Shown piece after piece: positions 36,507 through 47,623 of a DNA stretch of 64,000 bases. Within the stretch, counting starts at the first letter, position 1. Every line of letters begins with the position of its first letter. The position numbers and the translations under genes are program-made. The notes beneath the pieces were generated by a model, which worked only from the letters and a program-made list of their open reading frames with translations, had not been told where the DNA came from and searched no databases. Source of the stretch: an uncultured Cohaesibacter sp. (GTDB taxonomy: Bacteria; Pseudomonadota; Alphaproteobacteria; Rhizobiales; Cohaesibacteraceae); the NCBI RefSeq assembly GCF_963682185.1, contig NZ_OY821667.1, positions 2,356,001 through 2,420,000 on the forward strand, written 5' to 3'.

Positions 36507-37823
36507 ATGACGCACGCATCCGCTCTGGACACAGCACAGGAGACCCCTGTTCTGGACACTGTCGCTATTGAGACAAGCCACAATTACACCTGGCCTGCCC
36601 TTGATCCCGACAAGCTCAATCTTGTGGGCATGAATCGTGAAGACCTCTCGGAGGCGATGCGCCGGGTCGGCGTGGCGGAAAAGCAGATCCGCATGCGCGT
36701 CAACCAGCTCTGGCACTGGATCTATGTGCGCGGAGCCACCTCCTTTGATCAGATGACCAATGTGTCGAAGGATCTGCGCGCCAAGATGGATCTGGTCTAC
36801 ACCATTACCCATCCCGAACTGGTCGCCGAACAGATCTCGGTGGATGGCACCCGCAAATGGCTGCTGCGCTTTCCGCCCCGTGGCGCCGGACGCCCGGTGG
36901 AAGTGGAAACTGTCTATATTCCCGATGAAAACCGGGGCACGCTTTGCGTTTCCTCACAGGTTGGCTGCACGCTCAACTGCACCTTCTGCCACACAGGCAC
37001 CCAGAAGCTGGTGCGTAACCTGACAGCGGAAGAAATCGTCGCTCAGCTACGCGTTGCCCGCGAAATTCTCAACGATTTCCCAGATCGCGAAGCAAAAGTC
37101 GGCACCATCGTACCAAAAATGGGTCGTTTTGTTTCCAACGTCGTCATGATGGGCATGGGCGAACCGCTCTTCAACTATGACCATGTGAAAACCGCGATGT
37201 TGATCATGTCCGATGGTGAAGGTCTGTCCATCTCCAAACGCCGCATCACGCTGTCGACCTCCGGGCATGTGCCCAACATCCGCAAGGCGGGCGAGGAAGT
37301 CGGCTGCATGCTGGCCATTTCCCTTCATGCCACCAATGATGAGCTGCGCGACGAAATCGTGCCCATCAACAAGAAGTGGCCACTCAAGGAACTACTGGAA
37401 GCTTGCCGCACCTATCCCGGCGTTTCCAACGCCAAGCGCATCACCTTCGAATATGTGATGCTCAAGGGTGTGAATGATTCCATCGAGGATGCCCGCAACC
37501 TCGTAAAGCTGCTGCGCGGCATTCCTGCCAAGATCAACCTCATTCCCTTCAACCCGTGGCCGGGCAGCAATTATGAATGTTCCGACTGGGACCAGATCGA
37601 GGAATTTGCCGATTTCATCAACCGCGCCGGTTATGCGTCTCCGGTACGCACACCACGCGGACGTGACATCTATGCAGCCTGTGGCCAGTTGAAATCCGAA
37701 TCCGAACGCCTGCGCAAGGTTGAGCGCGAAAAACTGGAAGCCGAGTTGGCCGCCCTTGAAAGAATGCGCATGGCAAACCTTGTCGGCGACGGTTCCAACG
37801 ACGATATGGAAGAAGAGGAATAG
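36507..37823 (+). CDS. rlmN: Dual-specificity RNA methyltransferase RlmN
   Basis: The 438-residue radical-SAM enzyme methylates A2503 of 23S rRNA and A37 of some tRNAs. The iron-sulfur cysteines are Cys154, Cys158 and Cys161 in CTLNCTFC. Other signatures are [45 protein letters not shown], and the C-terminal catalytic Cys in [15 protein letters not shown]. An acidic tail ends the protein. An in-frame TTG at 36465 would extend it by 14 residues; no start has a strong ribosome site. It is a single-gene unit between terminator-bounded neighbours. Confidence 0.95.
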   Translation: MTHASALDTAQETPVLDTVAIETSHNYTWPALDPDKLNLVGMNREDLSEAMRRVGVAEKQIRMRVNQLWHWIYVRGATSFDQMTNVSKDLRAKMDLVYTITHPELVAEQISVDGTRKWLLRFPPRGAGRPVEVETVYIPDENRGTLCVSSQVGCTLNCTFCHTGTQKLVRNLTAEEIVAQLRVAREILNDFPDREAKVGTIVPKMGRFVSNVVMMGMGEPLFNYDHVKTAMLIMSDGEGLSISKRRITLSTSGHVPNIRKAGEEVGCMLAISLHATNDELRDEIVPINKKWPLKELLEACRTYPGVSNAKRITFEYVMLKGVNDSIEDARNLVKLLRGIPAKINLIPFNPWPGSNYECSDWDQIEEFADFINRAGYASPVRTPRGRDIYAACGQLKSESERLRKVEREKLEAELAALERMRMANLVGDGSNDDMEEEE

Positions 37824-37885
37824 GGATAGCCCAAACACTCCCCTTTTCTCACTCGCAAGATACCTGTAAGCCCAAGGAGCCTGCC

Positions 37886-38344
37886 ATGAGCCTGTCCCGC
37901 CTGATTGCCCGCATCATCATGGTGCCAATCGGCCTATTTCTGGCCATCATGGCAGCCAGCATCTTCCTGGGCTTTGCCCTCAATTCCATGGCGCCCAGCC
38001 CCGGCATGTATCATGATCAGGCAGCGGAAAATATGTTCGCCATCTTTTCCGGCTTTGTGCTGGCCTTCCCACTTGGGCATTTCGCCTTCTATCCGGCCAT
38101 TCTTGGCCTGATCATCGCGGAAATCTTCTCCTGGCGTAGCATCTGGATCTATTTGGCCTATGGGTTGGTGCTCTCTTTCTTCATCACCCATTCTCCCAAT
38201 GAGCCGGTTGATGCCATGGCAATCGCCATAGATATTCGCGCCATGGCAGCGGGCCTCATCGGCGGCTTTGTCTATTGGTTGATTGCTGGCAGAGGCGCAG
38301 GCATCGTCAAGCGGTCTCTCGACAACAAGCCCAAATCACTCTGA
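37886..38344 (+). CDS. Hypothetical integral membrane protein
   Basis: The 152-residue protein has four hydrophobic segments (for example IIMVPIGLFLAIMAASIFLG, FAIFSGFVLAFPLGHFAFYP, and two near the C-terminus) and a short basic tail. A CCAAGGAG site precedes the ATG at about ten bases. I do not recognise a named family. It follows rlmN after 62 bases and may be in the same transcription unit. Confidence 0.7.
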   Translation: MSLSRLIARIIMVPIGLFLAIMAASIFLGFALNSMAPSPGMYHDQAAENMFAIFSGFVLAFPLGHFAFYPAILGLIIAEIFSWRSIWIYLAYGLVLSFFITHSPNEPVDAMAIAIDIRAMAAGLIGGFVYWLIAGRGAGIVKRSLDNKPKSL

Positions 38345-38382
38345 AGTAACGAAAACTCTTGGGACATCTCTACTCGTCTCGT

Positions 38383-38413
38383 AAAAAAAGGCGCGCTCCA
38401 GCAGGAACGCACC
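38383..38413 (-). terminator. Minus-strand terminator after the small membrane protein gene
   Basis: On the minus strand a 10-bp stem with two G-U pairs (38404-38413 with 38390-38399, loop TGCT) is followed by seven T residues. Confidence 0.88.
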
Positions 38414-38446
38414 TCTCCAGATTTGGCTTGTCAGAATAGAAGCCGA

Positions 38447-38689
38447 TTAGGCCGCAGCCTTGCGCACGGCTGCCTTGAAAGCAATCAGTGCCAGCAGCAG
38501 TCCTGCCACGGCAAGAATTCCCGCAGCGGGCATACTGCCCACCTTGGCAACAAGCCAATTGACCAGATCGGCGATCGCGCGACCGCGCCGACCACTCACC
38601 CCCAGAGTTTCGCCGCTATAGGCGACATAGGCGAGATATTCACAGACAGCAAAGACCAGCGCTCCGATAACAAACGGTTTTACGGACAT
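38447..38689 (-). CDS. Small hypothetical membrane protein
   Basis: The 80-residue protein has two hydrophobic segments (FVIGALVFAVCEYLAYVAY and AGILAVAGLLLALIAFKAAV) around a short basic loop, with a basic C-terminus. The ATG at 38689 has an AAGGAAGAG site; an upstream ATG at 38743 gives an implausible leader. No family is recognised. It lies downstream of the LysR gene on the same strand, separated by an 8-bp inverted repeat (38720-38727 with 38747-38754). Confidence 0.68.
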   Translation of the reverse strand: MSVKPFVIGALVFAVCEYLAYVAYSGETLGVSGRRGRAIADLVNWLVAKVGSMPAAGILAVAGLLLALIAFKAAVRKAAA

Positions 38690-38871
38690 TTTCTTCTTCT
38701 CTTCCTTACAAAACTGAACACCCGGCAAACCAAAAAATGGCAACTCTGCCGGGTTGGCATCTCTTTTCGAGAGCTTCTAATAATAGACACAAATGTCGAA
38801 AAACAGCGGTATGGAGGAATAGTGGCGAAGATACGGCACGATAGAAGCTGCAAACAAGCGGTAAGGCCGAC

Positions 38872-39735
38872 TCAATCGCCGCCACGACCGGCAAACAGCT
38901 CGGCATGATCACTAAGAAGACCAGCCACACGATCCATCATCATGCGCACCTCGGGGCGGCGTCGGTCATCATCATTGACCACGATATAAAGCCGTGTGGT
39001 CAAATACTCGATTATATCGCCTTCCCGGATCACAGAAGGCTGCACATCTCCGATGAAGCAAGGCAAAACCCCTCGCCCCTGCCCACTCACGATGAGGTGC
39101 AGCAACATATGTGCCTTGTTGGTCCAGCTGTAGATTTCCCTGTCATAATGCTCAAACACCCAACGATCGGCGGGAAAACGCGACGTCTCCTTGCCCAGAG
39201 AAATCCATGGCGCATCCTCTATTTGGGCCAGTTCAATGCTTTTATAGACCGCATAGCGCATCACGACCGATTGCAGAATGGCATAATTGCCTGAAGTGGG
39301 CGGTGCGATCGTCAGAAACACGAGCCTGTCGCGGTTAATATGCTGGGTTGTTTCATGGCAGTCGGTAAAGCCGACGCGTATATCACCCGGCCCTTTTGAA
39401 AGGGCTTTGCCATGATGGGCAAAAAACATCGCCAACCATGTATCGCCAGCCACTTCCACCACGGGATCCTTGAAGGCTCCGCCATGCCAGTCTGTAATAT
39501 CGGTTGAGATCTTCTGCATCTGCTTGACCTGCTCAAGCAGAATCTCGCCGTCCTTGGCCAAGACATAGCCGCGTCTGCTGCGCTCGAACAGCAAACGATT
39601 CATCGTCCGCTCAAGCGCCAGAATGCGTCGCCCGATTGTCGGCGCACTAAGCCCCGTGCGCGCCGCGGCACCGGATAATCCGCCGCACTCGGCCACAATC
39701 ATAAAGAGCCTGAGATCATCCCAACTTGCTTCCAT
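38872..39735 (-). CDS. LysR family transcriptional regulator
   Basis: The 287-residue protein begins with the winged helix: LRLFMIVAECGGLSGAAART then LSAPTIGRRILALERTM, followed by a divergent substrate-binding domain. The recognition helix carries TIGRRI instead of the common S-QI, as in a minority LysR branch. The target is unknown. It is divergent from the 50-codon ORF at 39994, which could be a target by position. Confidence 0.86.
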   Translation of the reverse strand: MEASWDDLRLFMIVAECGGLSGAAARTGLSAPTIGRRILALERTMNRLLFERSRRGYVLAKDGEILLEQVKQMQKISTDITDWHGGAFKDPVVEVAGDTWLAMFFAHHGKALSKGPGDIRVGFTDCHETTQHINRDRLVFLTIAPPTSGNYAILQSVVMRYAVYKSIELAQIEDAPWISLGKETSRFPADRWVFEHYDREIYSWTNKAHMLLHLIVSGQGRGVLPCFIGDVQPSVIREGDIIEYLTTRLYIVVNDDDRRRPEVRMMMDRVAGLLSDHAELFAGRGGD

Positions 39736-39932
39736 GACACTTCTTTCCTACGGCGCACAAACAGGCGCAACGCATAAGAATGAAAAACGACTTTCAAACT
39801 CTAATCTACATCCCACCGGCAAGCGATGCTATATCTGAGGGTGTTCCCAAGGACCGGTGCGCGATTTTTCAATAGATCGGCCCCGTGAAATCCAAAGGAA
39901 CCATCAGTCACAATTGGTACTTAAAATCATCC

Positions 39933-39967
39933 GTTCCTGCCCCTGCAGACCAACGGCAGGAACTTTT
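39933..39967 (+). promoter_or_regulatory. Strong hairpin upstream of the 50-codon ORF
   Basis: GTTCCTGCC (39933-39941) is exactly complementary to GGCAGGAAC (39955-39963) and four T residues follow. It looks like a weak terminator or attenuator 26 bases before the ORF start, just ahead of its ribosome site. Confidence 0.45.
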
Positions 39968-39993
39968 ACGCGCAAAATGCAGGAGTGTAGAAA

Positions 39994-40146
39994 ATGACAC
40001 ATATGCAAACACTGCTCATGTGGGATTCTGCAACTAAGAGCGGCCACGACAAACATGACGCCTTCCAGGACCCGTTTGAACGTCCTGAATGGCAACCTTT
40101 CATGCCATGGGTCAATATGCTTCAGGCCCTTTCTCGCAAACACTAA
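39994..40146 (+). CDS. Unrecognised 50-residue protein
   Basis: This short ORF has a good AGGAG ribosome site eight bases from the ATG. It starts MTHMQTLLMWDSATKSGHDK and ends with an aromatic, Pro-rich segment, PEWQPFMPWVNMLQALSRKH. No signal peptide or long membrane helix is present, but the C-terminal third could form an amphipathic helix. I do not recognise a family. A strong hairpin lies just before it and another (40211-40249) after it, which would give a compact transcript of about 300 bases. Confidence 0.6.
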   Translation: MTHMQTLLMWDSATKSGHDKHDAFQDPFERPEWQPFMPWVNMLQALSRKH

Positions 40147-40210
40147 TCCCGCAAGTCCCCCAAAAGAGAAAACCCGCCGATAGGCCCTATCCTCCCAAAG
40201 ATAGCGAGCC

Positions 40211-40249
40211 AGAGTCGATGCAAGCGATCACAGCCCTTGCATCGGCTCT
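40211..40249. terminator. Terminator-like hairpin after the 50-codon ORF
   Basis: AGAGTCGATGCAAG (40211-40224) pairs with CTTGCATCGGCTCT (40236-40249) over 14 bp with one G-U pair, followed by a T-rich tract. Confidence 0.65.
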
Positions 40250-40304
40250 TTCATTTCTTGCATCAACCGATAGGCCGTAAGCCCGCCAGATCTGCGTACA
40301 GACC

Positions 40305-40655
40305 CTATTTGAGCTTTTCTGATGGCTTGGGATTGCGCGTGATATTGACCCGCTTTTTGCTGGTAATCCGTGTGATTTTGGTGGTGGATTCCTTACCATT
40401 GAACAGCTTGTCCAACACTGAAGCCTTGCTTTGGTTCTTGTCTCGGCAATGGGCGCGAATGCGCGCGCCCGACTTGGACTTGTAGCTTTTCACCCAGACG
40501 CATTTTGAGGCCGCATCACACTGCGTAATAGACATCGCCTTGCAACTGGCTGCCCAACTTTGCGTAACGGCGTACATGTTACTGACAGCAAAAATTCCTG
40601 CACCAAGAGTGGCAACAAGAACCAACCGCAGCAAATTTGAACATAATCGCTTCAT
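40305..40655 (-). CDS. Hypothetical exported cysteine-containing protein
   Basis: The 116-residue protein starts with a basic and hydrophobic signal (MKRLCSNLLRLVLVATLGAG) and a likely cleavage after SWA. The mature part has four cysteines in CKAMSITQCDAASKCVWVKS and a later HCRD, probably two disulfides, and a very basic C-terminal tail rich in Lys, Thr and Arg. A GAAAGGA site supports the ATG at 40655. I do not recognise the family; a periplasmic location is inferred. Confidence 0.65.
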   Translation of the reverse strand: MKRLCSNLLRLVLVATLGAGIFAVSNMYAVTQSWAASCKAMSITQCDAASKCVWVKSYKSKSGARIRAHCRDKNQSKASVLDKLFNGKESTTKITRITSKKRVNITRNPKPSEKLK

Positions 40656-40779
40656 CGAATCGATCCTTTCCCCTTCATCAAGGCACATAAAACCATCCTG
40701 ATGCAACCACTCGCAGTCCCTTTTCTTTGCTGGCCAAATAGGTTAGAGCAGGCAAAGACCAAGCGATCCGGACCCGCTC

Positions 40780-41562
40780 ATGCGCAAGACTTTTAAAACC
40801 GAAGCATACCGTCATCCTGTCTATTGGGCGACTATGGCGATTTTGCTGCTCTCAGCCCTCTTTCTGATCTTGCCGGAGCTGGACATCTGGGTCAGTCAGC
40901 TCTTTTTCAGTTCTGCAGATGGCTTCTGGCTCAAGGCCCATTATATACCACTCCGATTGCGCAAACTGGGACTGTTCCTGCCCCGCGCGGCCATTCTGCT
41001 CTTGCTTGGCTTCGCTCTTGCCCGTCTCTTCTGGCCATCTCTCAAAAAGCTTTTTCCGCTCCCGATTGTCTTATTTCTGGGAGCAAGCGCCCTATTGGGG
41101 CCGGGACTACTGGTCAATGGTCTGCTCAAGGCAAACTGGGGCCGCGCCCGCCCGATCCAGACAGATCTGTTTGGCGGCGACTGGCCCTTCTCTGAAGTCT
41201 GGGTGGTGACCGATCACTGCCAGAGCAACTGTTCCTTCGTATCAGGAGAAGCCTCAATGGGCTTCTGGATGTTGGGATTGGTATTGCTCTTGCCATTTGG
41301 CTGGCGCAAGGCATCGGTTTGGCTCCTTGCCACTCTGTGTGTGCTGATTTCGCTTAATCGCGTCGCCTTTGGGGGGCATTTCCTCTCCGACATTCTCCTC
41401 TCGTGGGCGCTGACAGGCTGGGTGATGCTCATCCTCTATCGCCTCATGCAGCAGGCCGGATGGTTTGGCGACAGGGCACAGAGAATTGAGGAAAACTGGG
41501 ATCATACGGGACAACAGCTCCGCGCCCGCCTTGCAACGCTCTGGCGCATTCTGAGCCAGTAA
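40780..41562 (+). CDS. PAP2 family phosphatase (lipid phosphatase type)
   Basis: The 260-residue membrane protein has about six hydrophobic helices and the three-part PAP2 active site: KANWGRARP (about 118-126), SFVSGEAS (about 151-158, the SGH-like core with Glu in place of His) and RVAFGGHFLSD (about 191-201) with the nucleophilic His. LpxE/LpxF-type members dephosphorylate lipid A or other lipids at the outer face of the inner membrane; the substrate here is not known. It is divergent from the cysteine protein at 40305. Confidence 0.84.
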   Translation: MRKTFKTEAYRHPVYWATMAILLLSALFLILPELDIWVSQLFFSSADGFWLKAHYIPLRLRKLGLFLPRAAILLLLGFALARLFWPSLKKLFPLPIVLFLGASALLGPGLLVNGLLKANWGRARPIQTDLFGGDWPFSEVWVVTDHCQSNCSFVSGEASMGFWMLGLVLLLPFGWRKASVWLLATLCVLISLNRVAFGGHFLSDILLSWALTGWVMLILYRLMQQAGWFGDRAQRIEENWDHTGQQLRARLATLWRILSQ

Positions 41563-41673
41563 CCCTGCCAAATGCCAAGAGGCCTTGGCAGTGTGGAAGG
41601 ACCTACGCTGCCATAAGGACAAAACCCGGCGGATAACTCGCCCCCCTCAGGAGGAAATTCTCCCCTCTCCCTC

Positions 41674-41701
41674 TTGCGCAGAATTATATAGCGCCTATAG
41701 T
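41674..41701 (+). promoter_or_regulatory. Candidate sigma-70 promoter of argG
   Basis: TTGCGC (41674-41679) and TATAGT (41696-41701) are separated by 16 bases and lie about 90 bases before the argG start. It is a visual match only. Confidence 0.3.
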
Positions 41702-41792
41702 GCCGCCAGATATATTAAAGAGAGCAGTCTCTTCCCAATGACTATGGCGCAGACATTGCATCAGGCGCCTCCAGACAATCAGGTGAAATCGC

Positions 41793-43022
<1,230 letters not shown>

Positions 43023-43051
43023 GTTGAAGCCTCCAATCTGGAATGACAAAG

Positions 43052-43079
43052 TGGCGGGGTTACAACCTCGCCATTTTTT
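43052..43079 (+). terminator. Terminator after argG
   Basis: An inverted repeat TGGCGGGGTT / AACCTCGCCA (43052-43073) precedes six T residues. Confidence 0.85.
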
Positions 43080-43173
43080 ATGGATGAGACAGATTGCTCC
43101 TTAGTCGATTTGCACCCGCAAACCAGCCGCGATCCTGTATCCATAAGGCCTTTATGTGATTGGGAACCATCCA

Positions 43174-43617
43174 ATGCTTAGAAATATCAATCCACTTCTT
43201 TCCCCAGACCTTCTTCATATTCTCGCCGCCATGGGACATGGCGATGATCTGGTGATTGCCGATGCGAACTATCCCGGCGAGCAGATCGCCCGCACCAACG
43301 GCTGCCGCTATGTGCGCCTTGACGGCATATTGGCGACGGACGTTTTGAAAGCTGTGCTGGAGCTGATGCCACTGGACGACTTCGTGGAAGACCCGGCCTA
43401 TGTGATGGAAGTGGTTGGCGATGCTGCCGAGATTCCGCCTGTTGTGACCGAATTCCAGTCCGTCATCAAAGACGCAGCTGACAATCCCGCAGACATTGCA
43501 TCGATGAACCGCTTTGCCTTCTATGAGCGCTCCCAGAACGCCTATGCCATCGTCCAGACCGGCGAACGGCGGCTCTATGGCAATATTATCGTCAAGAAGG
43601 GCGTTGTGCGTCTCTAA
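43174..43617 (+). CDS. fucU: RbsD/FucU family sugar mutarotase
   Basis: The 147-residue protein belongs to the RbsD/FucU family, which interconverts sugar anomers before catabolism. It starts MLRNINPLLSPDLLHILAAM and contains GHGDDLVIADANYPGEQ, the FucU active-site region, and ends YGNIIVKKGVV. The FucU-like wording (ANYP, FYERSQNAYAIVQTGE) favours fucose over ribose. The ATG at 43174 follows a GGGAA site; a GTG at 43156 is in frame. The absence of other fucose genes nearby is notable. DUF1643 follows closely. Confidence 0.85.
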   Translation: MLRNINPLLSPDLLHILAAMGHGDDLVIADANYPGEQIARTNGCRYVRLDGILATDVLKAVLELMPLDDFVEDPAYVMEVVGDAAEIPPVVTEFQSVIKDAADNPADIASMNRFAFYERSQNAYAIVQTGERRLYGNIIVKKGVVRL

Positions 43618-43658
43618 CGCGCATGAAACAAAGCATATTGCCCTCTTTGGAAACGCAT

Positions 43659-44192
43659 ATGACCGAAACACTTTTGATCAGACAGCATATCGAAGAGGGC
43701 AAGATCTCCACGGCCCATTACTCGCCATGCGAAACCTATCGCTACGCCCTCACGCGGGTCTGGGACGAGACAGCCCCCAAACTCCTGTTCATCATGCTCA
43801 ATCCGTCCACGGCAACCGAGCTGAAGAATGATCCCACCATCGAGCGCTGTGAACGACGCGCCCGCGCACTGGGCTATGGCGGCTTCAGAGCTTGCAACCT
43901 CTTTGCCTATCGCGCCACGGATCCGAAAGACCTCAAACGGGCAAAGGAGCCGATAGGACCGGACAATCTGGCCATCCTGATGAAATCCGCCCGTCTTGCC
44001 GACACGATCCTGTGTGCATGGGGCACCCACGGAGCCTATCTGGGCATGGGACCTGCGGTCTCCAGGCTGCTGGCCTCGGAAGGATTGGTGTTGCATCATC
44101 TTGGTCTCTCCCGCGACAATCACCCAAAACACCCTCTTTATGTCTCCTACCAGACAGCTTTTGAGGTCTGGCCGACTGAGCACTCGTCATAG
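43659..44192 (+). CDS. DUF1643 domain protein
   Basis: The 177-residue protein shows the DUF1643 pattern: YRYALTRVWD, LLFIMLNPSTATELKNDPTI, ERCERRARALGYGGFRACNL, and a late PLYVSYQTAFEVW. The family is found in bacteria and phages and has no known function. GGAAACGC precedes the ATG at 43659; an in-frame ATG at 43623 lies only six bases after the fucU stop and lacks a ribosome site. The two genes are probably cotranscribed. Confidence 0.82.
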   Translation: MTETLLIRQHIEEGKISTAHYSPCETYRYALTRVWDETAPKLLFIMLNPSTATELKNDPTIERCERRARALGYGGFRACNLFAYRATDPKDLKRAKEPIGPDNLAILMKSARLADTILCAWGTHGAYLGMGPAVSRLLASEGLVLHHLGLSRDNHPKHPLYVSYQTAFEVWPTEHSS

Positions 44193-44564
44193 GCAACAAG
44201 ACCGCTCAACGCAAAGTGGGACTCAGCACGATTCATCTTCTCAACCCTGAAGGTGCGCCTCCACAATCGGTATCAACCGCAAACGCGCCTATGAAAAACG
44301 CGGTCTTGACACGCGCGCATCGCTGTTCGAGATCGGTCAATTATGGTCCCGCAACAAGCTTCATTCCCCTGTCACAGGAACGCTTTAGGGAGCTATGCAA
44401 TACTGCAACGCAGCCAATTTGCCGATTTTCCGCATGAACAAGGCTTTTCAACTGAGGAAAATTCGTATAGAGCTTGCGCCAACTTCCTGAATAAGTCGGG
44501 CCGAAAGGGTGCGTCGGCATTTGCCGAGGCCGTTTGCTATGCCCGTAAAACATGAGAAACAGAC
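44193..44564. other. 372-base interval upstream of typA without a supported gene
   Basis: No protein-like ORF with a ribosome site is visible. A TTGACA-like element lies near 44306 and a TATAGA-like element near 44464, too far apart to be one promoter. The interval presumably holds the typA promoter and leader. Confidence 0.35.
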
Positions 44565-46385
44565 ATGAATCTGCGCAACATTGCGATCATCGCACACGTT
44601 GACCACGGCAAGACCACTCTGATCGATGAACTGCTCAAAGCCTCCGGCATGTTCCGGGCCAACCAGCAAACCGAAGAACGGATGATGGATTCCAACGATA
44701 TCGAACGTGAGCGCGGTATCACCATTCTGGCCAAAGTGACCTCGCTGGAACATGACGGCACACGCATCAACATCGTTGACACCCCGGGCCACGCCGACTT
44801 TGGCGGCGAAGTGGAACGTATCCTCAACATGGTCGATGGCGTTATCGTGCTGGTGGATGCGGCTGAAGGCCCGATGCCTCAGACCAAATTCGTGGTCTCC
44901 AAGGCATTGAATCTTGGCCTGCGCCCAATCGTGGCCATCAACAAGATCGACAAACCCGAGCAGCGCGCTGACGAAGTGCTCGACGAAGTCTTTGACCTGT
45001 TCGCCAATCTGGATGCTGACGAGCATCAGCTCGACTTCCCCGTTCTTTATGGCTCCGCCAAGAACGGCTGGATGGCGACCGATCCGGACGGCCCCAAGGA
45101 TAGCCTTGAGCCATTGTTCGATATGGTCATCAAGCATGTACCTGCCCCCAAGGTAGAAGAAGGTGAATTCCGTCTGTTGGCAACAACCATTCAGTCGGAC
45201 AACTTCCTTGGCCGCATCCTCACTGGTCGTATCATCGCAGGCGAAGTCACCCCGAACATGGCCGTCAAGGCTTTGTCCCGTGATGGTTCGCTGATCGAAC
45301 AGGGTCGTGTTTCCAAGGTTCTGGCTTTCCGCGGCCTTGAACGCGCCGCAATCGAAAAGGGCGAAGCAGGCGACATCGTTTCCATCGCCGGCTTGCAGAA
45401 GGCCACCGTTGCCGACACCATCTGCGCGCCAGCCGTGACCGAAGCCATTCAGGCCCAGCCGATTGACCCGCCAACCCTGTCCATGACCTTCCGCGTCAAT
45501 GATAGCCCACTGGCTGGCCAGGAAGGCGACAAGGTGCAGAGCCGCGTCATCCGTTCCCGCCTGCTGTCTGAAGCCGAGGGCAACGTTGCCCTGAAAGTGG
45601 AAGAAGCCCAGGGCACAGACGCCTTCATCGTATCGGGCCGTGGCGAGCTGATGCTCTCCATCCTCATCGAGAATATGCGTCGCGAAGGCTTCGAACTTGG
45701 CGTCGGCCGTCCGCAGGTCGTCATGCAGAAGGACGAAAATGGCAAGCGCCTCGAGCCAATCGAAGAAGTGACCATCGACGTAGATGACGAATATTCGGGC
45801 ATCGTTGTGCAGAAGATGCAGGAACGCAAAGCCGAAATGGTCGAAATGCGCCCATCCGGTGGCGGCCGTACACGCTTGATGTTCCACGCGCCGACCCGTG
45901 GCCTGATCGGCTACCAGTCCGAACTGCTCAGCGACACGCGCGGCACGGCCATCATGAACCGCATTTTCCATGAATATCAGCCGCACAAGGGCGAGATCGC
46001 CTCGCGCAACACCGGCGTATTGCTTTCCAACGGCAATGGCGAAGCAGTGGCCTACGCCCTCTGGCAGCTGGAAGACCGTGGCCCAATGATGATTGATCCG
46101 GGCACCAAGGTCTATGAAGGCATGATCGTGGGCGAGCATACCCGTGGCAACGATCTGGACATCAACGTGCTCAAAGGCAAACAGCTGACCAACATCCGCT
46201 CTTCAGGCAAGGATGACGCCATCAAGCTGACCACGCCGCTAAGGCTGAGCCTTGAAGCTGCGCTGAGCTACATCGCCGATGATGAGCTGGTGGAAGTGAC
46301 GCCACAGTCCATCCGCCTGCGCAAGATCCTGCTGGATCCCAATGATCGCAAGCGGGCCATGCGCGCTTCCAAAAAAGCCAGCTGA
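44565..46385 (+). CDS. typA: Ribosome-associated translational GTPase TypA/BipA
   Basis: The 606-residue GTPase related to EF-G acts on the 50S subunit, especially under stress and cold. G motifs: G1 [10 protein letters not shown] (about 10-19), the switch ERERGITI, G3 [11 protein letters not shown]4 [13 protein letters not shown]. Domain III-V text includes [22 protein letters not shown] and the TypA-specific C-terminus with [22 protein letters not shown] wording. The length fits the family. A terminator is shared with the convergent DUF6122 gene. Confidence 0.96.
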   Translation: MNLRNIAIIAHVDHGKTTLIDELLKASGMFRANQQTEERMMDSNDIERERGITILAKVTSLEHDGTRINIVDTPGHADFGGEVERILNMVDGVIVLVDAAEGPMPQTKFVVSKALNLGLRPIVAINKIDKPEQRADEVLDEVFDLFANLDADEHQLDFPVLYGSAKNGWMATDPDGPKDSLEPLFDMVIKHVPAPKVEEGEFRLLATTIQSDNFLGRILTGRIIAGEVTPNMAVKALSRDGSLIEQGRVSKVLAFRGLERAAIEKGEAGDIVSIAGLQKATVADTICAPAVTEAIQAQPIDPPTLSMTFRVNDSPLAGQEGDKVQSRVIRSRLLSEAEGNVALKVEEAQGTDAFIVSGRGELMLSILIENMRREGFELGVGRPQVVMQKDENGKRLEPIEEVTIDVDDEYSGIVVQKMQERKAEMVEMRPSGGGRTRLMFHAPTRGLIGYQSELLSDTRGTAIMNRIFHEYQPHKGEIASRNTGVLLSNGNGEAVAYALWQLEDRGPMMIDPGTKVYEGMIVGEHTRGNDLDINVLKGKQLTNIRSSGKDDAIKLTTPLRLSLEAALSYIADDELVEVTPQSIRLRKILLDPNDRKRAMRASKKAS

Positions 46386-46410
46386 TAGGCCGCCCCTTCA
46401 AAGCAATCAA

Positions 46411-46445
46411 AAAAGCCGCCTCGGGAATCCCGCAGGCGGCTTTTT
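46411..46445. terminator. Bidirectional terminator between typA and DUF6122
   Basis: A long GC-rich stem (AAAAGCCGCC at 46411-46420 with GGCGGCTTTT at 46436-46445, inner pairs GGG/CCC) is flanked by A and T runs. Confidence 0.93.
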
Positions 46446-46471
46446 CGTAAGCAGGTTTTACCGAGCAGCTG

Positions 46472-46831
<360 letters not shown>

Positions 46832-46940
46832 CTAAACCCGGATTGTTACTAGTAAAAAGCAGCGTCAGCTCGAGCAGACAAGCCTTTCCCGCCTTTGCAG
46901 GCGCTCTATCAAACATAGATCAATAGAAATCGCCAATAAA

Positions 46941-46964
46941 AAACCCGGATCTAGATCCGGGTTT
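46941..46964 (-). terminator. 24-bp perfect palindrome acting as terminator
   Basis: The 24 bases from 46941 to 46964 read identically on both strands (AAACCCGGATCT and its complement). On the minus strand extra T residues follow. It ends the transcript of the gene at 47020-47361. Confidence 0.8.
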
Positions 46965-47019
46965 GAAAGTCACACGGCTTACGCGATCGATATTCACAAA
47001 ACCAATGCAGACAATCTCT

Positions 47020-47361
47020 TTAGCCAGCGAACAGAGAAAAGACGCTGATACCGAGAGCCACAACAGTAATAATGACAAGCAGATAGAACCAGAAACGAAC
47101 TGGAATGAAAAACAGGCTGTCGCCCCGCTTCAAGAGAAGTTCCTCTCCACTATCCTTGTCGATAACCACTTTGCCCTTATCCGTACGACCGAGCAACGCG
47201 ACAACGCCATAGGCCCCGATTGTCGCAAAAAGCGAAATAATGACAGGAGCAAAACCAGACTGAGGGCCAAGAAGGCTGCCGGATACGAGAAAACCGATAA
47301 ATGCACCGGCGAAGACACCAAGAGGAAGAAGAAGGCCCCAGCCTCTCCAGATCAAAAACAT
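47020..47361 (-). CDS. Hypothetical membrane protein
   Basis: The 113-residue protein has three hydrophobic segments: LLLPLGVFAGAFIGFLVSG, APVIISLFATIGAYGVVALL and FWFYLLVIITVVALGISVFS. A polar loop (GRTDKGKVVIDKDSGEELLL) lies between the second and third, probably cytoplasmic. An AAAGGAA site precedes the ATG at 47361; the longer frame to 47532 is not protein-like. I do not recognise a named family. A palindromic terminator follows. Confidence 0.72.
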   Translation of the reverse strand: MFLIWRGWGLLLPLGVFAGAFIGFLVSGSLLGPQSGFAPVIISLFATIGAYGVVALLGRTDKGKVVIDKDSGEELLLKRGDSLFFIPVRFWFYLLVIITVVALGISVFSLFAG

Positions 47362-47550
47362 CGAATATTCCTTTTTCTTTTTCGTAGAGCCCCGTTTAGA
47401 ACATGCCAATAAAGGCAAAAAAGGGGTCAACAAACGCGAAATGGCAACTCTCAAGGAAATATGGGAACCTCCTAAGGTCCAGCACGGGAAAACCACCTGT
47501 TGCACAATGCCCCATAGTTGCATGGAACGCACAACCTATACCGGAGAAAT

Positions 47551-47574
47551 AAAAAAGCCCGGCTTGACCGGGCT
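47551..47574 (-). terminator. Terminator after htpX
   Basis: On the minus strand AGCCCGG (47568-47574) pairs with CCGGGCT (47556-47562), followed by T residues. Confidence 0.88.
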
Positions 47575-47623
47575 CTTCCTATCTCTTGGATGATTCGTCT
47601 CGAGCTACAGCACAGCAGCCAAT

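Noticed and set aside
44448-46139. A 563-codon open frame antisense to typA
   Set aside because: It is a shadow of the conserved typA frame.
46941-46964. 24-bp perfect palindrome considered as an operator or attachment site
   Set aside because: Its place just after a stop codon, with a T-run on the minus strand, fits a terminator better.
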